DNA from: Cytophagaceae bacterium
Lineage (GTDB): Bacteria; Bacteroidota; Bacteroidia; Cytophagales; Spirosomataceae
Length of the DNA stretch: 45,241 bases
Reading direction: 5' to 3'
Assembly: GCA_947464595.1 (NCBI GenBank)
Contig: CANHXO010000006.1
Coordinates: forward strand, 1-45,241
In this document: piece by piece, positions 18,903-28,203 of the stretch
Layout: each line of letters opens with the position of its first letter
How positions within the stretch are numbered: position 1 is the first letter of the stretch
Notes under the pieces: model-generated
What the model was told of the DNA's origin: nothing
Databases searched by the model: none
Seen by the model: only the letters and a program-made list of their open reading frames with translations
Made by a program: the position numbers and the translations under genes

Positions 18903-19862
18903 ATGAATAGAAAAAAATTTCTGGCCACATCATCTGTGCTAGCAATTGCTTCAATTAAAGGAAGCTCTGAACTATACGCATCCCATTCCGTAAATAAAAT
19001 ACCTATTGTAGATACTCACCAGCACCTAGCCGATCTGACACGGTTCGGCCCAGGCTGGACATCACCACCAGTGCCTGGTCAATATGACATCAAGGCTTAT
19101 TTAGAAGCCACTCGCAATGTCAATATGGTGAAGTCTGTTTATATGGAAGTGGGTGTACCAGCAGCCCGACGCCATGAGGAAGCTCTATATGCCATTGAGC
19201 TTTGTAAAGATGCTAGGAACCCAACAAGAGGGGCTATTATCAGTGTAGATCTGAAAAGCCCGGAGTTTGAAACCTATATCTCCCAGTTTAAAGATTCACC
19301 CTATATCAAAGGCATTAGATCTGGTTTTAGCTCAACGGCAGATATGAAGAATCCGCTGATCATTAAAAATATAAATTTACTGGGTGAGCTACATATGAGT
19401 CTCGACTTCGAAATTTCACCGGCCTGGCTACTTTCAATGGCCAAACTCATCAAGACATGCCCCGGTACAAAATTCCTAATAAACCACTGTGGCAATGCTG
19501 ATCCAAGAGCCTTTCTAGATCCATCCTCCATCAGCGGAAAACCGAATCATGATGCCAATGAATGGATCGCGGCTATGAAAACTGTGGCAGAGAATGAAAA
19601 TGTGGTTTGTAAAATTTCAGGGATAATTTCTACTTCTTCTGGCTACCCTAAAACGGCCAAAACATTGGCTCCAGGAATCAATCATTGCCTGGATATTTTT
19701 GGCCCCGACCGGGTTATGTTTGCAAGCGACTGGCCGTGGTGCCTCAAAAGTAACAAACTGGAAGAATGGGTCAATATTCTAAAAGAGATCGTAAAAGACA
19801 GGCCTTTTAAAGATCAAAAGAAAATGTTTCACGATAATGCGATTAAGTTTTATTCTATTTAA
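18903..19862 (+). CDS. Exported amidohydrolase-2 family protein (COG3618-like, LigI/fuconolactonase-type TIM barrel)
   Basis: Signal peptide-like MNRKKFLATSSVLAIASIKGSSELYAS; IVDTHQHL metal motif, FLINHCGNADPR, VMFASDWPWC. Confidence 0.85.
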   Translation: MNRKKFLATSSVLAIASIKGSSELYASHSVNKIPIVDTHQHLADLTRFGPGWTSPPVPGQYDIKAYLEATRNVNMVKSVYMEVGVPAARRHEEALYAIELCKDARNPTRGAIISVDLKSPEFETYISQFKDSPYIKGIRSGFSSTADMKNPLIIKNINLLGELHMSLDFEISPAWLLSMAKLIKTCPGTKFLINHCGNADPRAFLDPSSISGKPNHDANEWIAAMKTVAENENVVCKISGIISTSSGYPKTAKTLAPGINHCLDIFGPDRVMFASDWPWCLKSNKLEEWVNILKEIVKDRPFKDQKKMFHDNAIKFYSI

Positions 19863-19903
19863 TCATCCTAATTAATCTGTCACTAAAATAATTTACATCT
19901 CAT

Positions 19904-20782
19904 ATGAAACTTCTTCAATTCTTGTTTATTGCACTTTTATTAGCGTCAACAAACCTTACAAACGCGCAGAAGGTTAGCATCAGCAAAGAAACGCTAATAG
20001 CCCTGACTCCCAAATGGGAAGGCGAACGCTTCCCTGATGGTAGGCCCAAAGTTTCAGATGATTTAATCAATCGCCTAAAATCTGTTACATTAGAACAGGC
20101 ATGGGCTGTATTAAAAGGTGAAGGATACACCCACCAACTAGAACAGGGATGGGAAAAAATTCATGCTGGCCAGGTTTTGGTAGGACGCGTACTAAGTGCC
20201 CAATACATGCCGCTACGCCCCGAGATTCGTAAAGAATTAGAGAAAGAAGGAATAAAGGAGGGCCGCATTGGTGATATGGTATCATGGCCCATAGACATGC
20301 TTCAGAAAGGTGATGTCTATGTAGCAGATTCATATGGCAAACACGATGACGGGCCTATCATCGGAGACAACCTGGCGACATCTATTTACACTAAAACAGG
20401 CAATGGCGTGGTATTCAACAGCACCGTTCGAGACATGGAAGGCTTACGTACTATTCCAGGATTTACCTCCTTTTTTAGAGGGAGTCACCCCTCATACCAA
20501 CAAGAGATGATGATTACAGGAATCAATGTTCCTATTCGAATCGGCCCTGTAACTGTTATTCCGGGAGATATTGTTTTAGGCAAACAAGATGGGGTGATGT
20601 TTATCCCACCGCACCTAGTAGAGAAAGTGGTGAAAGCAGGTGAATTGATACAGCTAAAAGATCAGTTTGGTCATCAACGATTAAAAGAGGGGAAATATAC
20701 CCCGGGGCAGATTGATGGTAAGTGGACTCCAGAAATCGATAAAGACTTTGCAGCCTGGTTAGAAATAAAAAATAAAAAATAA
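19904..20782 (+). CDS. RraA/HMG-aldolase-like protein with signal peptide
   Basis: MKLLQFLFIALLLASTNLTNAQ signal peptide; IGDNLATSIYTKTGNGVVFNSTVRDMEGL (RraA/HMG-CHA aldolase core), PGDIVLGKQDGVMFIPP. Confidence 0.85.
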   Translation: MKLLQFLFIALLLASTNLTNAQKVSISKETLIALTPKWEGERFPDGRPKVSDDLINRLKSVTLEQAWAVLKGEGYTHQLEQGWEKIHAGQVLVGRVLSAQYMPLRPEIRKELEKEGIKEGRIGDMVSWPIDMLQKGDVYVADSYGKHDDGPIIGDNLATSIYTKTGNGVVFNSTVRDMEGLRTIPGFTSFFRGSHPSYQQEMMITGINVPIRIGPVTVIPGDIVLGKQDGVMFIPPHLVEKVVKAGELIQLKDQFGHQRLKEGKYTPGQIDGKWTPEIDKDFAAWLEIKNKK

Positions 20783-20810
20783 GTTAATCACCTTAAAAAC
20801 TTACAATCTC

Positions 20811-22796
20811 ATGCGATTGAAACATAAAACTGGCTTAAAACTGATTTTTTCAATGTTATTTTTAAGCGGGATACTTGACGTCCAAGCTCAGAAATTAAAA
20901 AATGCTGATTTCTTTAAAAATGCAGTTCTAATCAAAGCATCTAAGATTGAACCACATCCAGAGTGGGCAATCATGCAACGTCATTTAATGAAAACCATCG
21001 AGGAAGCAGCACCTCATTATGTAAAAAAATTCACTCAAAAAGATGGAACTCCATACGGAAAAGGCCCCTATGATGATGTTTATGAAATGTTTTTCAATTG
21101 GCCGGAAATGTATGCCATGGGTGGAAGTGAATATATATTTGAAACTGCACTAAAATCATATAATGCCATTACCTTAAACAATTCTGCTTACGTCAAAGAT
21201 TCGATAGATTATAATCATCAACTCTATAAAGAATTTCCTAGAAATGATGATTGGTTTCATATTTCAGAAGGCATTACCTTATTTTATAATCTGGGTTTGG
21301 GCGATCCTAAACTATCTGAAAATGTAAAACGTGCCAAACGATTTGCTGGATTTTACATGAATGAAGATCCTGAGGCACAAAATTTCAATAAGGAACACAA
21401 AACCATAAAATCTATTTTTACCGGAAGTGAAGGTCCGGCTATAACATCAAGCGCGGTATATAACTTGCGTTATGGTCATACTTCTCTAGCTCCTATCGTG
21501 AAATACCTTGAACCGGAATGGCACGAAAAACCTGAAAGACAGAAAGAGATTCAGCAACTTTATGACCAGATCATTACCCGCACCGATGTGCCTGTTAATT
21601 TATTAGCTACCGGCCTAATTACCAATGCATATCTGTACACCGGTGAGGAGAAATACAAAAAATGGGTACTTGATTATGTAGATGCCTGGATGAAGCGTAT
21701 CGCAGAAAACGGAGGTCTGCTTCCAGATAATATTGGCCAAACCGGTAAAATCGGAGAATATAGAAATGGTCAATGGTGGGGAGGTCTGTACGGTTGGTAT
21801 GGCCGTTACGGTGTTTTAATGGAATTCTCTGCGCTTTCAGTGGCTAGTGAATGTGCCTATATGCTATCAGGGGATTCTAAATATCTGGATCTACTCCGCT
21901 CACAAATAAACAATATCTTAGAGAGAGCAAAGTTTACCAAGGAAGGTCAAATGCTAGTACCCTTTCGTTATAAAAAAGAGGGCTGGTATAGCTATCGTCC
22001 CATGATGATTCAGGATCTGGCACACCTCTGGCATGCTTCTATGGATCCAGAGGACTGGAAAAAAATTGAAGTTTTGATGAAGGGAAATAAGTTCCATCCA
22101 TTGTGGGATGAAGGCGTTTGGGGAAAGAATACCCTTGGAGAACTTGACACGGTTGTCTGGAAAAAGGCTGAACCATTCGACTGGAATCGAGAAGAAAGCA
22201 AAGGTGATCGTACCTTTGGACTCACGGAACATGCGCGGTTAATGTATTATGCAGGAAAAAATCCTGACTGGCCTTTAGAAGTCCTAAAAGCAGATTACAC
22301 CGAGGTAATGAAAAGAATGAACTTCATGCAGAATGATCCACGTAATATTTACAGCATTCAAAAAGATGACCTATATCCAAATAATCCTGTGATTACCAAA
22401 GGGCTTGTTCAAACCACTATGGGGACTCCCCAAACAGTTTATAATGGAGGATTACTGCGTGCAACTGTCAGGTATTTTGATGGCGATCTGCAAAGACCAG
22501 GTCTTCCCCAAGATGTTTCTGCTCTAGTAGATGGTCTTCAAGCAAATCAAACAAAGCTGCATCTGGTCAATTTGAGTCCTGTACAAACCCGCAAATTGAT
22601 CATTCAATCGGGCGCATTTGGGGAACATTCTTTCACTGAAGTAGTATCTGAAGGACAAAATAAAACGGCAGTAAATGGAACTTACTTGATGGTTGAACTC
22701 CCTCCTGCCAGTTCCATTCACTTAACTATTGGGATGAAACGTTTTGTCAATAAACCATCCTACTCTTTTCCATGGGATAAGAATGGTTCAAAGTAG
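20811..22796 (+). CDS. Exported 661-aa protein of unknown function, predicted alpha/alpha-toroid
   Basis: Signal peptide (LIFSMLFLSGILDVQAQ); repeated helical segments with aromatic/acidic motifs (YDDVYEMFFNWPEMYAMGG, NGQWWGGLYGWYGRYG, YMLSGDSKYLDLLRSQ); fold assignment is an impression only. Confidence 0.7.
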   Translation: MRLKHKTGLKLIFSMLFLSGILDVQAQKLKNADFFKNAVLIKASKIEPHPEWAIMQRHLMKTIEEAAPHYVKKFTQKDGTPYGKGPYDDVYEMFFNWPEMYAMGGSEYIFETALKSYNAITLNNSAYVKDSIDYNHQLYKEFPRNDDWFHISEGITLFYNLGLGDPKLSENVKRAKRFAGFYMNEDPEAQNFNKEHKTIKSIFTGSEGPAITSSAVYNLRYGHTSLAPIVKYLEPEWHEKPERQKEIQQLYDQIITRTDVPVNLLATGLITNAYLYTGEEKYKKWVLDYVDAWMKRIAENGGLLPDNIGQTGKIGEYRNGQWWGGLYGWYGRYGVLMEFSALSVASECAYMLSGDSKYLDLLRSQINNILERAKFTKEGQMLVPFRYKKEGWYSYRPMMIQDLAHLWHASMDPEDWKKIEVLMKGNKFHPLWDEGVWGKNTLGELDTVVWKKAEPFDWNREESKGDRTFGLTEHARLMYYAGKNPDWPLEVLKADYTEVMKRMNFMQNDPRNIYSIQKDDLYPNNPVITKGLVQTTMGTPQTVYNGGLLRATVRYFDGDLQRPGLPQDVSALVDGLQANQTKLHLVNLSPVQTRKLIIQSGAFGEHSFTEVVSEGQNKTAVNGTYLMVELPPASSIHLTIGMKRFVNKPSYSFPWDKNGSK

Positions 22797-22989
22797 GTTT
22801 GACCCCCCAAATAAACAGATACGAGTAAATTCAGACAGGATAAGGCTCATGGACAGGCTATCAAAAAGATACATGAAAGAATGAGGCAATTTGTCTTTCT
22901 GGAATGTTGGTTTACACAGGTTAAAGGACCCATACTACTTTGGCTAAAAATCTAGTCTGAAATTAATTACATTGAGCTGTTTACAATTC

Positions 22990-23112
22990 CGATGCTGAGA
23001 GTACTGATCCATCAGTTCCAAATCAATACCAAAAATATCCAGGAACTGGACCTTGCTTGGACATATCCCTTGAGTGATAAAACAAGGTATGCCCTATCGG
23101 AAAATATATCGT
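22990..23112 (+). pseudogene. Fragment of a PQQ-dependent (quinoprotein) dehydrogenase, frameshifted and truncated
   Basis: DAEST...(frameshift)...QINTKNIQELDLAWTYPLSDKTRY resembles the N-terminal YGGDxxGTRYSxLxQINxxNVxxLxxAWTYxxGD signature of PQQ dehydrogenases; followed by a stop, no propeller body present. Confidence 0.55.
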
Positions 23113-23309
23113 TTTTACGCACTTAAACACCTGATTGGGAAAGCAAAGATGAAGCCTTGATTCTTTCCATGATGAAAAGCTGGCAGTAGAACAGGAAAGT
23201 CGAATTGCGATCAATAAAAAGAATCCTTCGGAATGGAATTAGTTGGAGTGAATGTCCTTATCTATGTCCATCGTATTTGTAAAACTTTTAATCACCTAGA
23301 AACAAGTAC

Positions 23310-24242
23310 TTAAAAATTAATTCGCTCTTTTTCTATGACCAATGGCCTATTCTTAACTTGGGTTAAAATCGCTGATATATATTCACCAATAATCCCCAGG
23401 AAGAACAATTGCACTCCGCCAAAAAAGAAAAAACCAATGACCAGAGGCGCTATTCCCACTTGAAAATTATCCCAGAATAAAATCTTATAAATCAGGTAAA
23501 TAGTGGCAATTAGAATCGAAAAAAAAGCAACAACGAAGCCTATAAAGCTCGACATTCGCAAGGGAACTTTTGAGTGACTCGTAAACCCGAGCATGGCCAT
23601 ATCATACAAGGTAAAAAAATTGTTTTTTGTATTCCCTTTTGATCGCTTGGGCTGAAGGTATGGAATTTGACAAATTGAAAATCCCATTTCAGAAACAAGC
23701 CCTCTGAAATATGGATATGGTTCCTGTATATTTCTTAATACATCCATAAATTGCCTATCATACAATCCAAATCCAGTAAAATTTTGAATTTGGCTCGTAT
23801 CAGAAATCCGATCGATGATTTTATAAAATAATTTCCGAATTGAAAACATGATGATGTTTTCCTCACTTTTTTCTTTAACGCCCACCACAATTTTATACCC
23901 CTCCTCCCATTTTTTAATAAATTCTGAGATTAACTCCGGTGGATCTTGTAAATCAGAAACCAAACTAATAACCACATCGCCATCAGCTTGCAACATCCCA
24001 TAATAAGGTGATTTGATATGCCCAAAATTCCTAGCATTGACGATGATTTTCACTTGCTTATCCACACTGGCTATGCGCTTCAGCTTGACTAAGGTATTGT
24101 CGGTAGAATAATTGTCGATAAATATATGCTCATACGTATAATTTGACAATTTCGCCATTTCAATTTTCACCTTTTCATATAAAGGCTCCACATTAAATTC
24201 TTCATTGTAACAAGGGGTCACAATACTAATTTTCTTCGTCAT
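23310..24242 (-). CDS. Glycosyltransferase family 2, polyprenyl-phosphate sugar transferase type (GtrB/DPM1-like, two C-terminal TMs)
   Basis: ISIVTPCYNEEFNVEPLYEKV, IDNYSTDNTL, NFGHIKSPYYGMLQADGDVVISLVSDLQDPPEL; C-terminal hydrophobic pair ending in ...LGIIGEYISAILTQVKNRP. Confidence 0.9.
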   Translation of the reverse strand: MTKKISIVTPCYNEEFNVEPLYEKVKIEMAKLSNYTYEHIFIDNYSTDNTLVKLKRIASVDKQVKIIVNARNFGHIKSPYYGMLQADGDVVISLVSDLQDPPELISEFIKKWEEGYKIVVGVKEKSEENIIMFSIRKLFYKIIDRISDTSQIQNFTGFGLYDRQFMDVLRNIQEPYPYFRGLVSEMGFSICQIPYLQPKRSKGNTKNNFFTLYDMAMLGFTSHSKVPLRMSSFIGFVVAFFSILIATIYLIYKILFWDNFQVGIAPLVIGFFFFGGVQLFFLGIIGEYISAILTQVKNRPLVIEKERINF

Positions 24243-25146
24243 ACGCGTGTAATAAAAGTTTTTTTAATCGATCCACATTAGGGACATATCGATCAATAAT
24301 TTTAGAATCATCAAAGTTCTTAAATTCATATTCCACCCCATAACGATCCGCCATATTTCTTGCCAAATCATATAATGAAACTTGAATGTCCGAACCTACA
24401 TTAAATATTGGACAATTTGGGTTCGAATGTAACGCAATTTCAAATAAACTTAATACTAAATCGTCCGCTTCCATAAAACTGCGGTATACGATTCCCGCAG
24501 CATCCACGATAATTTTCTCTCCTTTTTCAGCAGATCCTAAAAAATTTCCATAGGCGTAATGCAGGTCTCTAGGAACATATTTACCCGAAAAAGCAAAACA
24601 TCTCGCAATCGAAACATTCCTTTTTAGAATCGTGCCCAATTTAATAATCTCCAATTCAGCATACCTCTTTACCTGCAAATAAATTAATTTTTCAGGAGAA
24701 ATACTTTTAAAATCATCATTAAATGGACACAATTCATCCATTTTCTCTAGGTGAATAGGTTGCCTGCCATACACTGCACCTGAACTGCAATACACAATTT
24801 TCGAATTCAAATTAGACTGGCTAATCAGGTGACAAAAATTAGTAACACCAAGCTCTAAATTATCTTTTTCAGCGAAAGGCTGATCGCTATAATTCTTTAA
24901 ATTCGTGGAGGTAGCCGCATGAATGATGACATCAAACTCGGGCAAATTTTTCAACTTGGCAATATCTCCCTCCAAGTAATCAATACCAGGATCAATTAAT
25001 TCTGGATTAGACTTTTTGAATGAATCAATATTTCTTGCTAAAACGGTGATTTTAGTGACTCCAAATCTCTTCAACAATCCGCTAATAAAAGCATCTAAAA
25101 TTGATTTTCCGAAAAAACCGGTACCGCCTATTATGAGTGCATTCAT
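24226..25146 (-). CDS. NAD(P)-dependent epimerase/dehydratase, likely CDP-sugar reductase (YerF/RfbJ-like position)
   Basis: MNALIIGGTGFFGKSI Rossmann motif, CSSGAVYG, downstream of rfbFGH and the TPP enzyme. Confidence 0.8.
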   Translation of the reverse strand: MNALIIGGTGFFGKSILDAFISGLLKRFGVTKITVLARNIDSFKKSNPELIDPGIDYLEGDIAKLKNLPEFDVIIHAATSTNLKNYSDQPFAEKDNLELGVTNFCHLISQSNLNSKIVYCSSGAVYGRQPIHLEKMDELCPFNDDFKSISPEKLIYLQVKRYAELEIIKLGTILKRNVSIARCFAFSGKYVPRDLHYAYGNFLGSAEKGEKIIVDAAGIVYRSFMEADDLVLSLFEIALHSNPNCPIFNVGSDIQVSLYDLARNMADRYGVEYEFKNFDDSKIIDRYVPNVDRLKKLLLHAYDEEN

Positions 25147-25148
25147 TT

Positions 25149-26867
25149 TTAAGTCGATTCTACTGCGATAGGCGTAAACTCAGGTTCCATTTTGTCCATG
25201 GTTTGCCCAAAGGCAATTTTAGGATACACATTCAGTTGGCCCGAAATCAACACCTCCAATAATTTAGGACCCTTCCCTTTTAATAACCAGGCCACACCCG
25301 AATCCACATTCGAACTGTCTTCGATTCGTTTGCTTGGAATCTGATACGATTTTGCAACTTTACAAAAATCAGGACAGGTATATCCCCATACGGTTCCAAA
25401 ATGCCTCGATTTGAAATTGGTATCTTGGAATTGCCTAATCATCCCCAATGAATGATTGTTGATGATGATAATCTTGATATTGAGATTATGTTGAAAAATC
25501 GAATGCAATTCCTGAATGTTCATTTGAAACGAACCATCGCCTATAATCGCCACAACATTTGCCAAAGGATCATACAAAGCTGCCCCGATCGACGCAGGCA
25601 AACAAAAGCCCATAGATCCCATCCCACCTGAAGTCAAAAACCGATCATTTTTCTTAAAGAAAAGGGACTGCGCTGCCCACATTTGATGACTTCCTACATC
25701 GGCACAATAAATGGTTTTCCCTTTAATCTGATTGGAAATTTTTTGAAACAATTCGTGTGGATTAATCTCCGATTGGGAAATAGAAATCTCCTTTTGAATG
25801 GGATATTCCTGCTTCAAAGAATTAATTTTACGATGCCAATCTGAAAATGAAAATTTAAGCTTTTTGGCTTGATCGATACATGATTTCAAAAATACATCTA
25901 GGTCCACATTAATTTTAAGCTCAGCTTGAACTCGATTAGCTAACTCAGCATCCGTATTATCTACGCGAATCGTTTTTATGTGATCAAAAATAGAAATATT
26001 GGCGCCAGTTTGCCTAATGTCAATTCTAGTCCCTAAAAATATGATGCAATCAGCATGTTTAATGGACATATTGGACCATCGATTCCCATACGCACCGATC
26101 ATCCCTACTTTGTTGGGATCCGTACTGGCCAACAAATCTATGGCGTGCAACGAGGTAACAACGGGTATATGTAAAATTTTATTTAACTCAATAAATAAGG
26201 ATTCAGACTTTGACGTATGAATGCCATTCCCGATCCAAAACAAAGGAGCCTTGGCACTTTTTAAAATCTCAATGACTTCCGCAATTTTTTCTTCCAAATC
26301 AACGCAAATTGGCTCCTTTTTAAGCGAAGGCAATTTCAAATCGATATCTATTGGGGTCCTTTGAATGTTCATGGGAATGTCAATCAAAACGGGTCCTGGC
26401 CGACCGCTTATCGCTAATTGATAGGCCTCCTCCAGCACTTTGACGATCTGATTAGGGTCAGTAATTTGAATGGCCAACTTCGTAATGGGCACCGCCATAG
26501 ACACAATATCCGTCTCCTGAAAACCTAATTGGCGAATCCCAGAATCGCCTTTCAACTCATGCGTATTGACTTGGCCCGTGATAAATAAGGCAGGCACCGA
26601 GTCAAAATAACAATCTCCTATTCCGGTTAATAAATTGGTCGCCCCGGGACCACTCGTAGCAAATGCAATCGAGGGCAAATGAGCTAATCTACCTACCGCT
26701 GAAACCGCAAACGCAATGGATTGCTCATGCAATAAAGAATAAATCTTAACCTGATCTCGAGTACCGATCGCATCAATCATATGCGTAATCATCCCTCCTG
26801 GATATTGAAAAACAAAATCCATTTTCTTCTCCTCGATGAAATCAGCGATATATTCGGCTACTGTCAT
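25149..26867 (-). CDS. Acetolactate-synthase-like TPP-dependent enzyme, candidate YerE-type CDP-sugar C-acetyltransferase
   Basis: FQYPGGMITHMIDAI, HEQSIAFAVSAVGR, ATSGPGATNLLTGIGDCYFD, GFQETDIV, GDGSFQMNIQELHSIFQHNLNIKIIIINNHSLGMIRQFQ; lies in a CDP-dideoxyhexose operon, not with ilvN. Confidence 0.75.
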   Translation of the reverse strand: MTVAEYIADFIEEKKMDFVFQYPGGMITHMIDAIGTRDQVKIYSLLHEQSIAFAVSAVGRLAHLPSIAFATSGPGATNLLTGIGDCYFDSVPALFITGQVNTHELKGDSGIRQLGFQETDIVSMAVPITKLAIQITDPNQIVKVLEEAYQLAISGRPGPVLIDIPMNIQRTPIDIDLKLPSLKKEPICVDLEEKIAEVIEILKSAKAPLFWIGNGIHTSKSESLFIELNKILHIPVVTSLHAIDLLASTDPNKVGMIGAYGNRWSNMSIKHADCIIFLGTRIDIRQTGANISIFDHIKTIRVDNTDAELANRVQAELKINVDLDVFLKSCIDQAKKLKFSFSDWHRKINSLKQEYPIQKEISISQSEINPHELFQKISNQIKGKTIYCADVGSHQMWAAQSLFFKKNDRFLTSGGMGSMGFCLPASIGAALYDPLANVVAIIGDGSFQMNIQELHSIFQHNLNIKIIIINNHSLGMIRQFQDTNFKSRHFGTVWGYTCPDFCKVAKSYQIPSKRIEDSSNVDSGVAWLLKGKGPKLLEVLISGQLNVYPKIAFGQTMDKMEPEFTPIAVEST

Positions 26868-26868
26868 G

Positions 26869-28203
26869 CTAGATTTTATAATTTCTAACTACGTCTATGA
26901 TATACTCATAATGTTTCTTTTCTAAACCAGGCCATACACCTAACCAAAAAGAATTATTCATCACTAAATCAGTATTTTCCAAATCACCGATCTTACGGTA
27001 ATTAAGTGTTGAATAAGCCGGTTGTCTCAATAAATTACCCCCAAAAAACAGGCGGGTACCGATTTTATTATTCTCTAAATACTCGACAAATTTATTCCGG
27101 TTAATTGGGCTAGTTTCTCGAATGGTTAACATAAAACCAAACCAACTAGGATCCGAATTTTCTGTTGCCTCAGGAAGGATAAAATGCTCTTCAAATTCCT
27201 TGAACATACCCAAAAGCATGGCATGATTTTCCTTTCTCCTAGCGACAAAATGATCCGCTTTGGTTAATTGGCTTAGGCCAACTGCCGCCTGCATATCCGT
27301 AACTTTCAAATTAAAACCCATGTGCGAGTAGGTATACTTATGATCATATCCATCGGGCAATTCTCCCAATTGTTGGCAATACCTTTCCCCACATGTATTA
27401 TCTTTTCCGGGAGCACACCAGCAATCCCTTCCCCAGTCTCTAAAGCTTTCGGCCACTTTTTTCAACGAGGCATTATTAATCAAGACCGCTCCTCCTTCGC
27501 CCATCGTAATGTGATGCGCTGGATAAAAGGAAAGGGTAGCTAAATCTCCAAAAGTTCCCGTTTTTTTCCCTTCATAGGTCGCGCCCAATGAGTCACAATC
27601 GTCTTCAATGACCCACAAATTGTATTTTTTGGCTATAGCCATCACCACACTCAAGTTAAAGGGATTACCTAAAGCATGCGCTAACATGATCGCTTTCGTT
27701 TTAGGACTAATGGCCTTTTCGATATCCTCGACTTTAATGTTGTAAGTAGGAATTTCCACATCCAAAAAAACAGGTATGCAACCAAACTGAATCATGGGAT
27801 TAATGGTCGTGGGAAACCCAGCCGCCACCGTGATAATTTCATCCCCAGGTTTAATGGCTCTTTCCTTTAATTTAGGTGAAGTCAAAGCATAAAAAGCGAC
27901 TAAATTTGCTGAGGACCCAGAGTTGACCAATAAAGAAAAACGACTCCCAAAATACCTAGCTAATTCCCTTTCTAATTTCTGTGAAAAACGGCCTGCAGTT
28001 AACCATGCATCCATCATCGATTCAATTCCCCACAGCACATCTTCCTCATCGATAACTTTACCTGAAACAGGGATATAACTTTCTCCAGGAACAATCCCTT
28101 TATTGATGTTTTTAGCAAATTTTGACACCAAAAGCTGCTTTAATCCCTCATCATTTAGGTTATCAAATTCAATACCCTTTAAAATTTCACTATTTTTTTT
28201 CAT
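26869..28203 (-). CDS. rfbH: CDP-6-deoxy-4-keto-glucose 3-dehydrase (E1, PMP-dependent [2Fe-2S])
   Basis: SFYPAHHITMGEGG (His in place of the PLP Lys) and Cys-rich DCWCAPGKDNTCGERYCQQLGELPDGYDHKYTYSHMGFNLK; start at MKKNSEIL, 28203. Confidence 0.95.
   Translation of the reverse strand: MKKNSEILKGIEFDNLNDEGLKQLLVSKFAKNINKGIVPGESYIPVSGKVIDEEDVLWGIESMMDAWLTAGRFSQKLERELARYFGSRFSLLVNSGSSANLVAFYALTSPKLKERAIKPGDEIITVAAGFPTTINPMIQFGCIPVFLDVEIPTYNIKVEDIEKAISPKTKAIMLAHALGNPFNLSVVMAIAKKYNLWVIEDDCDSLGATYEGKKTGTFGDLATLSFYPAHHITMGEGGAVLINNASLKKVAESFRDWGRDCWCAPGKDNTCGERYCQQLGELPDGYDHKYTYSHMGFNLKVTDMQAAVGLSQLTKADHFVARRKENHAMLLGMFKEFEEHFILPEATENSDPSWFGFMLTIRETSPINRNKFVEYLENNKIGTRLFFGGNLLRQPAYSTLNYRKIGDLENTDLVMNNSFWLGVWPGLEKKHYEYIIDVVRNYKI

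Noticed and set aside
19915-22721. Minus-strand ORFs inside the amidohydrolase/RraA/661-aa genes
   Set aside because: Shadow ORFs of the plus-strand genes.
23023-23214. 63-aa minus-strand ORF in the degraded intergenic region
   Set aside because: The opposite strand carries the PQQ-dehydrogenase-like remnant; this ORF has no family-like features.
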